Source: Sanguibacter sp. HDW7
Lineage (GTDB): Bacteria; Actinomycetota; Actinomycetes; Actinomycetales; Cellulomonadaceae
Direction of reading: 5' to 3'
Assembly: GCF_011300875.1 (NCBI RefSeq)
Contig: NZ_CP049862.1
Coordinates: 3,286,001 to 3,350,000, forward strand
DNA length: 64,000 bases
A model generated the notes under the pieces. It was given only the letters and a program-made list of their open reading frames with translations. It was not told where the DNA came from and ran no database searches. The translations under genes and the position numbers were made by a program. This document shows, in pieces, positions 1 through 7,020 of the stretch (within the stretch, counting starts at the first letter, position 1; the number at the start of each line of letters is the position of its first letter).

Positions 1-360
1 CACACCTTCCACCAGGGGGTCCGCCGCGGCCCGTTCGTCCAGGTCTCGGGCCAGGGCCCGGTCGACCCGGCGACGAGCGAGTACCTCTTCCCCGGCGACG
101 TCGCGGCGCAGACGACGCGCACGCTCCGCAACGTCCTCGCGATCGTCGAGGCCGCGGGCGCGACGTTCGACGACATCATGATGCTGCGGGTCTACCTCAC
201 GCGCCGCGAGGACTTCCCCATCATGAACGAGGCGTACGGGGCCTTCGTCGAGGAGCACTCGACGACGGGCGTCCTGCCGTCGCGCACGACGGTCTTCACG
301 GGCCTCCCGCGCGAGGAGATGCTCGTCGAGATCGACGCGTTCGCGATCGTCGCGGACTGA
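1..360 (+). CDS. RidA family protein, 5'-truncated
   Basis: The frame is open from the first base of the window and ends at TGA 358-360, so the N-terminus lies outside. The 119 visible residues have the RidA/YjgF/UK114 fold signature: a QVSGQGPVDP strand near residue 14, a central helix with NVLAIVEAAGATFDDI, and the C-terminal PSRTTVFTGLP segment with the Arg and Glu typical of the family. RidA proteins are small trimeric deaminases that remove reactive enamine/imine intermediates made by PLP enzymes, but several subfamilies have other roles and the substrate cannot be read here. It converges on cca, with a hairpin between them. Family call is firm; the exact subfamily is not. Confidence 0.85.
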   Translation, partial: HTFHQGVRRGPFVQVSGQGPVDPATSEYLFPGDVAAQTTRTLRNVLAIVEAAGATFDDIMMLRVYLTRREDFPIMNEAYGAFVEEHSTTGVLPSRTTVFTGLPREEMLVEIDAFAIVAD

Positions 361-390
361 CGCACGTCCGGACCTCGTCCGGCGCAAGGT

Positions 391-425
391 ACGGCCCCCT
401 GCTCGTGGACGGTGCAGGGGGCCGT
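391..425. terminator. Hairpin terminator between ridA-like gene and cca
   Basis: Perfect 12-bp stem (391-402 with 414-425) and an 11-nt loop, between two converging genes. No T tract, as is usual in this genome, so it may serve both strands. Confidence 0.6.
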
Positions 426-431
426 GCCGTG

Positions 432-1931
432 TCAGCTCTCGGTGGCCTCGGGCTGCGCGGCCCACCAGGCGAGGAGCGCCTCACGGCCCTCGTCCTCGCT
501 CATGGGGCCGCGATCCATGCGGAGCTCGAGCAGGTGCTTGTAGGCGCGTCCGACGAGCGGACCCGGCCTGATGCCGAGAGCCGCCATGATCTGGCCGCCG
601 TCGAGCGCGGGACGGATCGCGGCGATCTCCTCGGCCTCGGCAAGCGTCGCGATGCGCTGCTCGAGGTCGTCGTACGCGGCGCGCAGGCGTGAGGCCTTGC
701 GCTTGTTGCGGGTCGTGCAGTCGGCGCGCGTGAGCCGGTGGAGCCGTTCGAGGAGCGGTCCGGCGTCCGTGACGTAGCGCCGCACGGCCGAGTCGGTCCA
801 CGCACCGTCGCCGTAGCCGTGGAACCGCAGGTGCAGCTCGACGAGCCGCGAGACCTGCTGCACGGTCTCCTTGTCGTAGCGCAGCGCCCGCAGGCGCTTC
901 GTCGTGAGCTTGGCACCGACGATCTCGTGGTGGTGGAAGCTCACGGAGCCGTCGTCCTCGAAGCGGCGCGTCGCGGGCTTGCCGCAGTCGTGCAGGAGCG
1001 CGGCGAGCCGCAGCACGAGGTCCGGGCCGGGCACGGGGCCGTCCGCGCCCGTCTCGAGGTCGATGGCCTGCTCGAGGACGGTGAGCGTGTGCTGGTAGAC
1101 GTCCTTGTGCCGACGGTGCTCGTCGACGGTCTCGCGCATGGTCGCGAGCTCAGGAAGGACGTGCGCGGCGAGGCCCGTGTCCATGAGGACCTCGAGGCCG
1201 CGGCGCGGGAACGGCGCGAGAAGGAGCTTGTCGAGCTCGGCACGGATGCGCTCGGCGGAGACGATCGTCAGGCGGTCGGACATCGCGGTCATCGCGGCGT
1301 ACGTCGCGGGCTCGACCTCGTGGCCGAGCTGGGCGGCGAAGCGCGCGGCGCGCATCATGCGCAGCGGATCGTCGTCGAACGACAGCTCGGGAGCGATCGG
1401 CGTCCGCAGGACGCCTGCGGCGAGGTCCTCGAGACCGCCGTGGACATCGACGAGCTCGAGCTGCGGCAGCCGCAGCGCCATGGCGTTGACCGTGAAGTCG
1501 CGGCGTGAGAGGTCTCCCTCGAGGGTGTCGCCGAAGGTCACGACGGGCTTGCGGGACTCAGGGTCGTACTCGTCGCTGCGGTACGTCGTCACCTCGACGA
1601 CGACGTCCGCGCGGTCGAGCCGCGCGAAACGGCGGGCCCCGATCGTGCCGAAGGCCTTGCCGATGTCCCAGTGGGCGTCGCCCCAGCGGGCGAGGATCGC
1701 GAGCGTCTCGTCGGGGGACGCGGACGTCGTGAAGTCGAGGTCGTTCGACGCACGGCCGAGGAACGCGTCCCGGACCGGTCCGCCGACGAGCGCAAGCTCG
1801 TGACCTGCGGCGGCGAAGACCTCGCCGAGCTCGAGGACCTCGGGTGGCAGGGAGGCGACGACGGTGAGCGCCCGGCGGCGCATCTGCTCGAGCGTCCGGG
1901 GGCCGTGCGGGGTGAGAAGGTCGTCGTCCAC
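432..1931 (-). CDS. cca: CCA-adding tRNA nucleotidyltransferase
   Basis: Adds or repairs the 3'-CCA of tRNAs. The protein has the class II nucleotidyltransferase head (LVGGPVRDAFLGR, then DLDFTT as the metal-binding DxD, then RRDFTVNAMA), and an HD domain (HRRHKDVYQHT, LLHDCGKPATRR). It resembles M. tuberculosis PcnA, Rv3907c, along its whole length. The frame stays open to a GTG at 1997, but homologues begin near the GTG at 1931 (about 499 aa), and a -10-like TAGGCT lies at 1969-1964 between the two, which favours 1931; the ATG at 1883 is a third option. It is divergent from the Nudix gene, as in Mycobacterium. In this lineage the same enzyme is named polynucleotide adenylyltransferase in older annotation. 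Confidence 0.9.
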   Translation of the reverse strand: MDDDLLTPHGPRTLEQMRRRALTVVASLPPEVLELGEVFAAAGHELALVGGPVRDAFLGRASNDLDFTTSASPDETLAILARWGDAHWDIGKAFGTIGARRFARLDRADVVVEVTTYRSDEYDPESRKPVVTFGDTLEGDLSRRDFTVNAMALRLPQLELVDVHGGLEDLAAGVLRTPIAPELSFDDDPLRMMRAARFAAQLGHEVEPATYAAMTAMSDRLTIVSAERIRAELDKLLLAPFPRRGLEVLMDTGLAAHVLPELATMRETVDEHRRHKDVYQHTLTVLEQAIDLETGADGPVPGPDLVLRLAALLHDCGKPATRRFEDDGSVSFHHHEIVGAKLTTKRLRALRYDKETVQQVSRLVELHLRFHGYGDGAWTDSAVRRYVTDAGPLLERLHRLTRADCTTRNKRKASRLRAAYDDLEQRIATLAEAEEIAAIRPALDGGQIMAALGIRPGPLVGRAYKHLLELRMDRGPMSEDEGREALLAWWAAQPEATES

Positions 1932-2011
1932 GACGTCCAAGCGTGCCAGATGGAGCGCCCGGCAGCCTACCGGCCCAGCGGTTCGTGGCTCGGTCACCCC
2001 GTGGCCTTCGT

Positions 2012-2017
2012 TACAGT
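2012..2017 (+). promoter_or_regulatory. -10 element of a probable leaderless promoter for the Nudix gene
   Basis: TACAGT sits 6 bases before the ATG at 2024, so transcription would start at or next to the start codon. No Shine-Dalgarno sequence is present before that ATG. Confidence 0.5.
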
Positions 2018-2023
2018 GGCGTT

Positions 2024-2608
2024 ATGCAGGAGCACGCGGCCGAGAGCCAGGGGCGTCCCGACGTCCCCTCGCCACCCGGCGGGCACGCGCTGCGCATCGA
2101 CCATGTGGCGGTGCGCCGCTCGGTCGTGCACTCGACCTCCCAGCTGCCCGTCGTCGAGGAGACGTCGGCCGGCGGGCTCGTCGTCGGGCTCGAGAACGGC
2201 ACGCCGTCCGTCGCCGTCATCGCCCGCCGCAACCGGGCCGGCCGCCTCGAGTGGTGCCTGCCCAAGGGGCACCTCGAGGGCGTCGAGACGCCGGAGGAGG
2301 CCGCGGTCCGCGAGATCCACGAGGAGACCGGCATCCTCGGGGAGATCGTCGAGCGGATCGGAGCGATCGACTACTGGTTCTCGGGCGACGGCAGGCGCGT
2401 CCACAAGGTCGTCCACCACTTCCTGCTCGACGCCGTCGGCGGCTTCCTCACGGTCGAGGGCGACCCTGACCACGAGGCCGAGGACGTCGCGTGGGTGCCG
2501 CTCACGGATCTCGACACGGTGCTCTCCTACCCCAACGAGCGTCGGCTCGCGGCCGAGGTGCGCTCGCTGCTCGGGCACGACAGGCGTACCCGCGGCACGG
2601 CGACCTGA
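2024..2608 (+). CDS. Nudix hydrolase (MutT4-like)
   Basis: A 194-residue Nudix protein. The Nudix box (GX5EX7REUXEEXGU) is complete: GHLEGVETPEEAAVREIHEE followed by TGI, near residues 84-106, so metal binding and pyrophosphohydrolase activity are expected on a nucleoside diphosphate linked to some other moiety. The position next to cca and the DUF6049 gene matches M. tuberculosis mutT4 (Rv3908). The ATG at 2024 is chosen over an upstream in-frame start at 1943 because of the leaderless -10 element and because the extra residues overlap cca. Its TGA overlaps the next ATG (TGATG), which implies translational coupling to the DUF6049 gene. The substrate is not known. Confidence 0.88.
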   Translation: MQEHAAESQGRPDVPSPPGGHALRIDHVAVRRSVVHSTSQLPVVEETSAGGLVVGLENGTPSVAVIARRNRAGRLEWCLPKGHLEGVETPEEAAVREIHEETGILGEIVERIGAIDYWFSGDGRRVHKVVHHFLLDAVGGFLTVEGDPDHEAEDVAWVPLTDLDTVLSYPNERRLAAEVRSLLGHDRRTRGTAT

Positions 2609-4785
2609 TGGCCGTACGACGCACAGGTCGCCCCGCGCGGGGCGGCGGGGCGCGCGTGCTCGGCCGCACGGGGCTCCGCGCAGCGATCGCCGCAGCGCTC
2701 GTGCTCGCGCCGCTCTCGCTCGGCACACCCCCCGCCACGGCGGCGGTGCCCGGGTCGGGCCCGGTCGCGACCGACGAGGTCACGCCGACCCCCGCGGTCG
2801 TCGTCACGCAGGTGACGCCGACGGCTGTCGGGGTCGACGACGACGTGACGGTGTCGGCGCTGCTCACGAACACGACGGACGAGCCGCTCGAGGCCGCGCA
2901 CGCGCACCTCGGCGTCGTCCGCTACCGGCTCTCGTCGCGCGAGGCGCTGCGCGGGTGGGCCGCCGGCGAGGTGACGACCCTGGTGCCGACGCCCGTCGCC
3001 GACGTCGACCTCGACGAGCCCCTCGCCCCGGGTGCGTCGAGAAGCGTGACGTTCGAGGTGCCCGCGAGCGACCTGCGGCTCCTGCCCTACCCCGAGTCGA
3101 GCGGCGTCCGCGGCCTCGTGGTGACGCTCGCGGACGACGCGCGCGGTCAGGTGGGCGAGGGCCGCGGCTTCCTCACGTGGGCACCGTCGGGAGACGCCGA
3201 CCCTGTCCGGCTGTCGATCCTCGTCCCCGTCACGGGGCCCGCACCGGACCCGACCGACCTCCCCGGGTGGACGACGCAGATCGCTTCCGAGACCGCGGTC
3301 GGAGGCCGCCTCGAGCGGATCGTCGCGGGGACCGCCGGGACGCGCAACGTCTCGTGGGTCGTCGACCCGGCGCTCGTCGAGCAGGCGGCGTCCGGCACCC
3401 CGGAGACCGTCGCGTGGTCGACGGCGCTGCTCGCGGGGGCCGCCGGGCGTGACGTCTTCGCGACGGACCGCTACGACCCCGACCTCGCCGCGCTCGCCGC
3501 CGCGGACGTCGCCCCCCTCGCGGACGACCGCGAGCCCCCCGTCTCGCCCGAGCAGCCCGACGATCCCACCGACGACGGTGAGACCCCGGCTGACGACCCT
3601 GTCGGCGCGGCCCGCCGTGCCGCCGGCTCGTGGCGCACCGACCTCGCGCTGCCGGCGTCGGGGACCGCGTCGTCGCAGCTCCTCGAGGCAGCCGCCAGGG
3701 TGGGCCGCAGGCTCGTCGTCGTCGACGACGGTCTCGCGGGCACGGGCCCCACGACGGCTCCCGGCTCGACGACCGTGCCGACGGCCGCGGGCGACGTCAC
3801 CGCGCTCGTGCCGGACACGCGTCTGGACGAGCTCTTCGTCGCCGCGACGTCGGCGCTCGACCCGACGCTCCCTGCGGCCGTCGCCTCCGCGACCAGGTCC
3901 CACGACCTCCTGCTGCTGCTCGCGGAGCTCGCGACCGTCGCGGAGGAGCCTGTCGCCACGCTCCCTCACCTCGTCGTCGCGACCGACCGCGACTGGTCCC
4001 CCGACCCCACTGCCCTCGCACACGTTCTCAGCACGCTCGGCGAGGACCGGCTCGTCGACCTCGTTCCCGTCTCGACGCTCGCAGGCACGCCGCAGGCGGC
4101 CGCGTCACGCGATCCGCTGCCCGTGAGCGCGACGCCTGTCGCATCGCTCCGCCCCAGCACGGTCGCGCTGGCCTGGGGCCGTGTGGGCGACATCCGAAAG
4201 TTCGCTGAGGTGACGCCCGACCCGGGGCTGCTGAGCGCCGGCCCCGCCGCGACGACATCAGCCGCGCTGTCCGTCGCGTGGGGCGACCGGAGGCCGGATC
4301 GAGTGCGGCTGCTCGAGGCGGCACGTGACGAGGTCGAAGAGATGCTCGCCGGCATCTCGGTCGTCGCAGGCAGCGACATCAACCTCATCTCGGATCACGG
4401 CAACCTGCCGATCCGCATCCGCAACGACCTCCCGGTGAGCATCGCCGTCGGCGTCGCGCTCGTCCCCGACGACCCGCGGCTCAACGTCCTCGACGTCCCT
4501 CAGGCGACGCTCGAGCCCGGGACCGAGCAGAGCGTCGAGGTGCCGGTGCGCGCGATCGGCTCGGGCGACGTGAGGGTGCTCGTCCGACTCACGGGCCCTG
4601 ACGGCGTGGTCGTCGCGGAGCCGTACGCCTTCGACGTCCGGGTACGGGCCGAGTGGGAGACCGTCGGCACGGCAGTCATCGCCGGGCTGCTCGCGCTGCT
4701 CGTCCTCGGCGGCGTCGTCCGCACGATCCGCCGAGGCCGCTCGGCCCGCCGCACGGCCCCGATCCGCCCGATGGAGGACGCGTGA
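2608..4785 (+). CDS. DUF6049 envelope protein (Rv3909-like)
   Basis: A 725-residue exported protein with an N-terminal signal/anchor (residues about 20-45, Arg-rich then Ala/Leu-rich, ending near TPPATAA), a long extracytoplasmic part, and one C-terminal membrane helix (AVIAGLLALLVLGGVV) followed by a short basic tail. It corresponds in place and layout to M. tuberculosis Rv3909. The function of the family is unknown; constant linkage to murJ suggests a part in peptidoglycan precursor export or envelope assembly, which is inference. The start ATG overlaps the Nudix stop by one base, and its own stop overlaps the murJ GTG (GTGA), so the three genes form one tightly coupled unit. A Pro/Asp-rich stretch near residues 305-330 looks like a flexible linker. 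Confidence 0.8.
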   Translation: MAVRRTGRPARGGGARVLGRTGLRAAIAAALVLAPLSLGTPPATAAVPGSGPVATDEVTPTPAVVVTQVTPTAVGVDDDVTVSALLTNTTDEPLEAAHAHLGVVRYRLSSREALRGWAAGEVTTLVPTPVADVDLDEPLAPGASRSVTFEVPASDLRLLPYPESSGVRGLVVTLADDARGQVGEGRGFLTWAPSGDADPVRLSILVPVTGPAPDPTDLPGWTTQIASETAVGGRLERIVAGTAGTRNVSWVVDPALVEQAASGTPETVAWSTALLAGAAGRDVFATDRYDPDLAALAAADVAPLADDREPPVSPEQPDDPTDDGETPADDPVGAARRAAGSWRTDLALPASGTASSQLLEAAARVGRRLVVVDDGLAGTGPTTAPGSTTVPTAAGDVTALVPDTRLDELFVAATSALDPTLPAAVASATRSHDLLLLLAELATVAEEPVATLPHLVVATDRDWSPDPTALAHVLSTLGEDRLVDLVPVSTLAGTPQAAASRDPLPVSATPVASLRPSTVALAWGRVGDIRKFAEVTPDPGLLSAGPAATTSAALSVAWGDRRPDRVRLLEAARDEVEEMLAGISVVAGSDINLISDHGNLPIRIRNDLPVSIAVGVALVPDDPRLNVLDVPQATLEPGTEQSVEVPVRAIGSGDVRVLVRLTGPDGVVVAEPYAFDVRVRAEWETVGTAVIAGLLALLVLGGVVRTIRRGRSARRTAPIRPMEDA

Positions 4786-6485
4786 GCGACACCCGCCCCT
4801 CGGACGAGCCGGGGACCTCCGACGGAGCAGGGTCCTCAGGCGGCGCGAGCCTCGGCAGGTCGAGCCTCGTCATGGCAGCCGGCACGGCGGCGTCGCGCGG
4901 TCTCGGGTTCGTCCGCAACATCCTCCTCGTCGGCGCGATCGGCGCGACGGGCGTGGCCGCCGACACGTTCGACGTCGCCAACAAGATCCCGACGATGATC
5001 CACACGGTCGTGCTCGGCGGCATGCTCAACGTCGTCCTCGTACCTGCGATCGTCAAGGCGCACGCACGCCGAGACGGCGCTCGGACGGTCGACAAGCTCG
5101 TGACGAGCGCGGCACTCGCGCTCGTCGCGCTCACGGCCGTCCTCATGCTCGGCACGGGCCTCGTCGTCCTCGCGCTCGGTGGTTCCCGGTGGTCGCCCGA
5201 GCAGCAGGCGCTCGGCGTCGTCATGGCCCTCTGGTGCGCCCCGCAGCTGTTCTTCTACGGCATGTACGCAGTGCTCTCGCAGGTGCTCAACGCCCGCAGG
5301 ATCTTCGGCCCCGGCATGTGGGCCCCTGCGATGAACAACGTCGTCTCGATCCTCGGCTTCGGCGTGTTCATCGCGATCTACGGCTGGTACGAGCCGTCAG
5401 CCCCGCTCGACGCCGTCGCCTGGTGGACGACGCCGCGCATCGCGCTCCTCGCGGGGACCGCGACGCTCGGGATCGTCGCGCAGGCCGTCGTCCTCGTCCC
5501 GGCGCTGCGCGCTGCGGGCGTCCGCGTCCGCCCGAACCTCGACCCGCGGGGCGCCGGCCTGCGCACGGCCGGCAAGGTCGCGATGTGGACCCTCGCGGCG
5601 ACGTTCCTCGACCAGGGCGTCGTCGCGCTGACGACCCGGATCGCGTCGTCGGCCCCGTGGGCCGCGGGCGACGGTTCTGCTGCCGTCGCGGGCGTCGCCG
5701 GCCCGAGCGCGTACACGCAGGCGCTCATGATCTACCTCCTGCCCCACTCCCTCGTCACGGTGTCCGTGGCGACCGCGCTCTTCACGGGCATGGCGGCGGC
5801 GGCGCACGCCGGCCGCGACGACCTCGTGCGCCGCGACCTGTCGCGGGGGCTCCGCACGATCGGCGTCTTCACGATCCTCGCGACGGCCGTGCTCGTCGTC
5901 CTGCGCGAGCCGCTCGTCCGCGTCCTCGTCCCGTCGATGTCGCTCGCGAGCCAGGAGGCGGTCGCGCAGGTGCTCGGGGTCATGGCGCTGGGCCTCGCGC
6001 CGCTCGGCGCGATGGTGTCGATGAAGTGGGTGTACTTCGCGTTCGAGGACGGGCGGACCGTCTTCGCGATCCAGATCCCCATCGCGCTCACCCTTGCGGC
6101 AGGGTCATGGATCGGGTCGCTCGTCCTGCCGCCGAAGCTGTGGGTCGTCGGCGTCGCGGCCGCGATGGCGCTCTCGAACCTCGCGGGCGTGCTGCTGCGC
6201 GCCGGCTCGCTCTCGCGCCGGCTCGGCGGGATCGACGGGCCGCGCGTCATCAGGCTGCACGTCAGGGCGGGCATCGCGGCGCTCGTCGGGGGCGCGGCCG
6301 GGTTCGGTGTGCTCTCGACGTTCGGGGAGCGGGCGTCGGCGTCATGGCCGTGGGCGGTGCTCGCGTGCGTCGTCGTCGGCCTCGTCATCGGGCTCGTCTA
6401 CCTGGGCCTGCTGCGGCTCATGCGTGTCGAGGAGACCGCCGCGCTGCGCGGTCTCGTCCTGCGTGTCGTCCGCCGCCGCGGCTGA
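4782..6485 (+). CDS. murJ: Lipid II flippase MurJ
   Basis: Integral membrane protein of the MOP/MATE exporter superfamily that moves lipid II across the cytoplasmic membrane for peptidoglycan synthesis. 567 residues with about 14 hydrophobic helices; the first helix region has the typical FVRNILLVGAIGATGVAADTF motif split around residue 45, and NKIPTMIHTVVLGG follows. A short Ser/Gly-rich tail precedes helix 1. The GTG start at 4782 overlaps the previous stop (GTGA). Unlike M. tuberculosis MviN (Rv3910), it ends after the membrane domain: the pseudokinase and extracellular domain are encoded separately at 7021-9393, beyond an antisense gene. Strong call. Confidence 0.92.
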   Translation: MSDTRPSDEPGTSDGAGSSGGASLGRSSLVMAAGTAASRGLGFVRNILLVGAIGATGVAADTFDVANKIPTMIHTVVLGGMLNVVLVPAIVKAHARRDGARTVDKLVTSAALALVALTAVLMLGTGLVVLALGGSRWSPEQQALGVVMALWCAPQLFFYGMYAVLSQVLNARRIFGPGMWAPAMNNVVSILGFGVFIAIYGWYEPSAPLDAVAWWTTPRIALLAGTATLGIVAQAVVLVPALRAAGVRVRPNLDPRGAGLRTAGKVAMWTLAATFLDQGVVALTTRIASSAPWAAGDGSAAVAGVAGPSAYTQALMIYLLPHSLVTVSVATALFTGMAAAAHAGRDDLVRRDLSRGLRTIGVFTILATAVLVVLREPLVRVLVPSMSLASQEAVAQVLGVMALGLAPLGAMVSMKWVYFAFEDGRTVFAIQIPIALTLAAGSWIGSLVLPPKLWVVGVAAAMALSNLAGVLLRAGSLSRRLGGIDGPRVIRLHVRAGIAALVGGAAGFGVLSTFGERASASWPWAVLACVVVGLVIGLVYLGLLRLMRVEETAALRGLVLRVVRRRG

Positions 6486-6529
6486 CACCCGCGCTGCTCG
6501 GCCCCAGTGCTGCTCGGCCCTGGCGCTCC

Positions 6530-6916
6530 TCAGGCCTCGTCGACGTCGCCGTCGACGTAGAACCAGCGGCCCGCGCGGCGCGCGAACCTGCTGGTCTCGT
6601 GCATGCGTCCGCCGCCGTCGGGCCCGTCCCACGTCGCCGTGAACGTCACCGTGCCCGTCTCGTCGTCGGGTCCGCCGCCCGTCGCGCCGTGGATCGTCAG
6701 CCCGCTCCACGCGGGACCGTCGTCGAGGTCGAGCTCGGCCGGGCGCGTACGGGGGTGCCACGTCCGCCACACGTGCTGCGCATCGTGGCGGACGTACGCG
6801 GTGTAGCGGGAGCGCATGAGCTCCGTGGCCGTCGCGGCGGGCCGCTCCCCGTGAAGGATCGGCAGGCAGCACGTCCCGAGCGGTGAGCCGGAGCCGCAGG
6901 GGCAGGTGGTGGGCAT
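6530..6916 (-). CDS. YchJ family SEC-C domain protein
   Basis: A 128-residue protein with an N-terminal SEC-C zinc motif (CPCGSGSPLGTCC, residues 5-17), followed by an NTF2-like YchJ fold (LMRSRYTAYVRHD, WRTWHPRTRP, FTATWDG). YchJ proteins are widespread and uncharacterised; the SEC-C motif binds zinc and in SecA contacts SecB or ribosomes. It lies in antisense orientation between murJ and the MurJ-type pseudokinase gene and so separates two functions that are fused in mycobacteria. The ATG at 6916 has no Shine-Dalgarno sequence but has a -10 element 6 bases upstream. Confidence 0.85.
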   Translation of the reverse strand: MPTTCPCGSGSPLGTCCLPILHGERPAATATELMRSRYTAYVRHDAQHVWRTWHPRTRPAELDLDDGPAWSGLTIHGATGGGPDDETGTVTFTATWDGPDGGGRMHETSRFARRAGRWFYVDGDVDEA

Positions 6917-6922
6917 GCTCTC

Positions 6923-6928
6923 ACGCTA
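6923..6928 (-). promoter_or_regulatory. -10 element, leaderless promoter of the ychJ-like gene
   Basis: TAGCGT reads on the minus strand from 6928 to 6923, six bases before the ATG at 6916. This TANNNT plus about 6-7 nt to the start codon is the classic leaderless layout of Actinobacteria. Confidence 0.5.
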
Positions 6929-6956
6929 GCCTCACCCTCGGGGCGACCCGCCCCCG

Positions 6957-6962
6957 TAGGAT
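6957..6962 (+). promoter_or_regulatory. Candidate -10 element for the pseudokinase gene
   Basis: TAGGAT about 59 bases before the GTG at 7021; no clear -35 box. It faces away from the ychJ-like promoter, so the 100-bp gap is divergent. Confidence 0.35.
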
Positions 6963-7020
6963 TGACCGCGGGCGGCGCGGCACGTGCCACGTGGCCCAGG
7001 AGTCCACCGGAAGGGGCACC

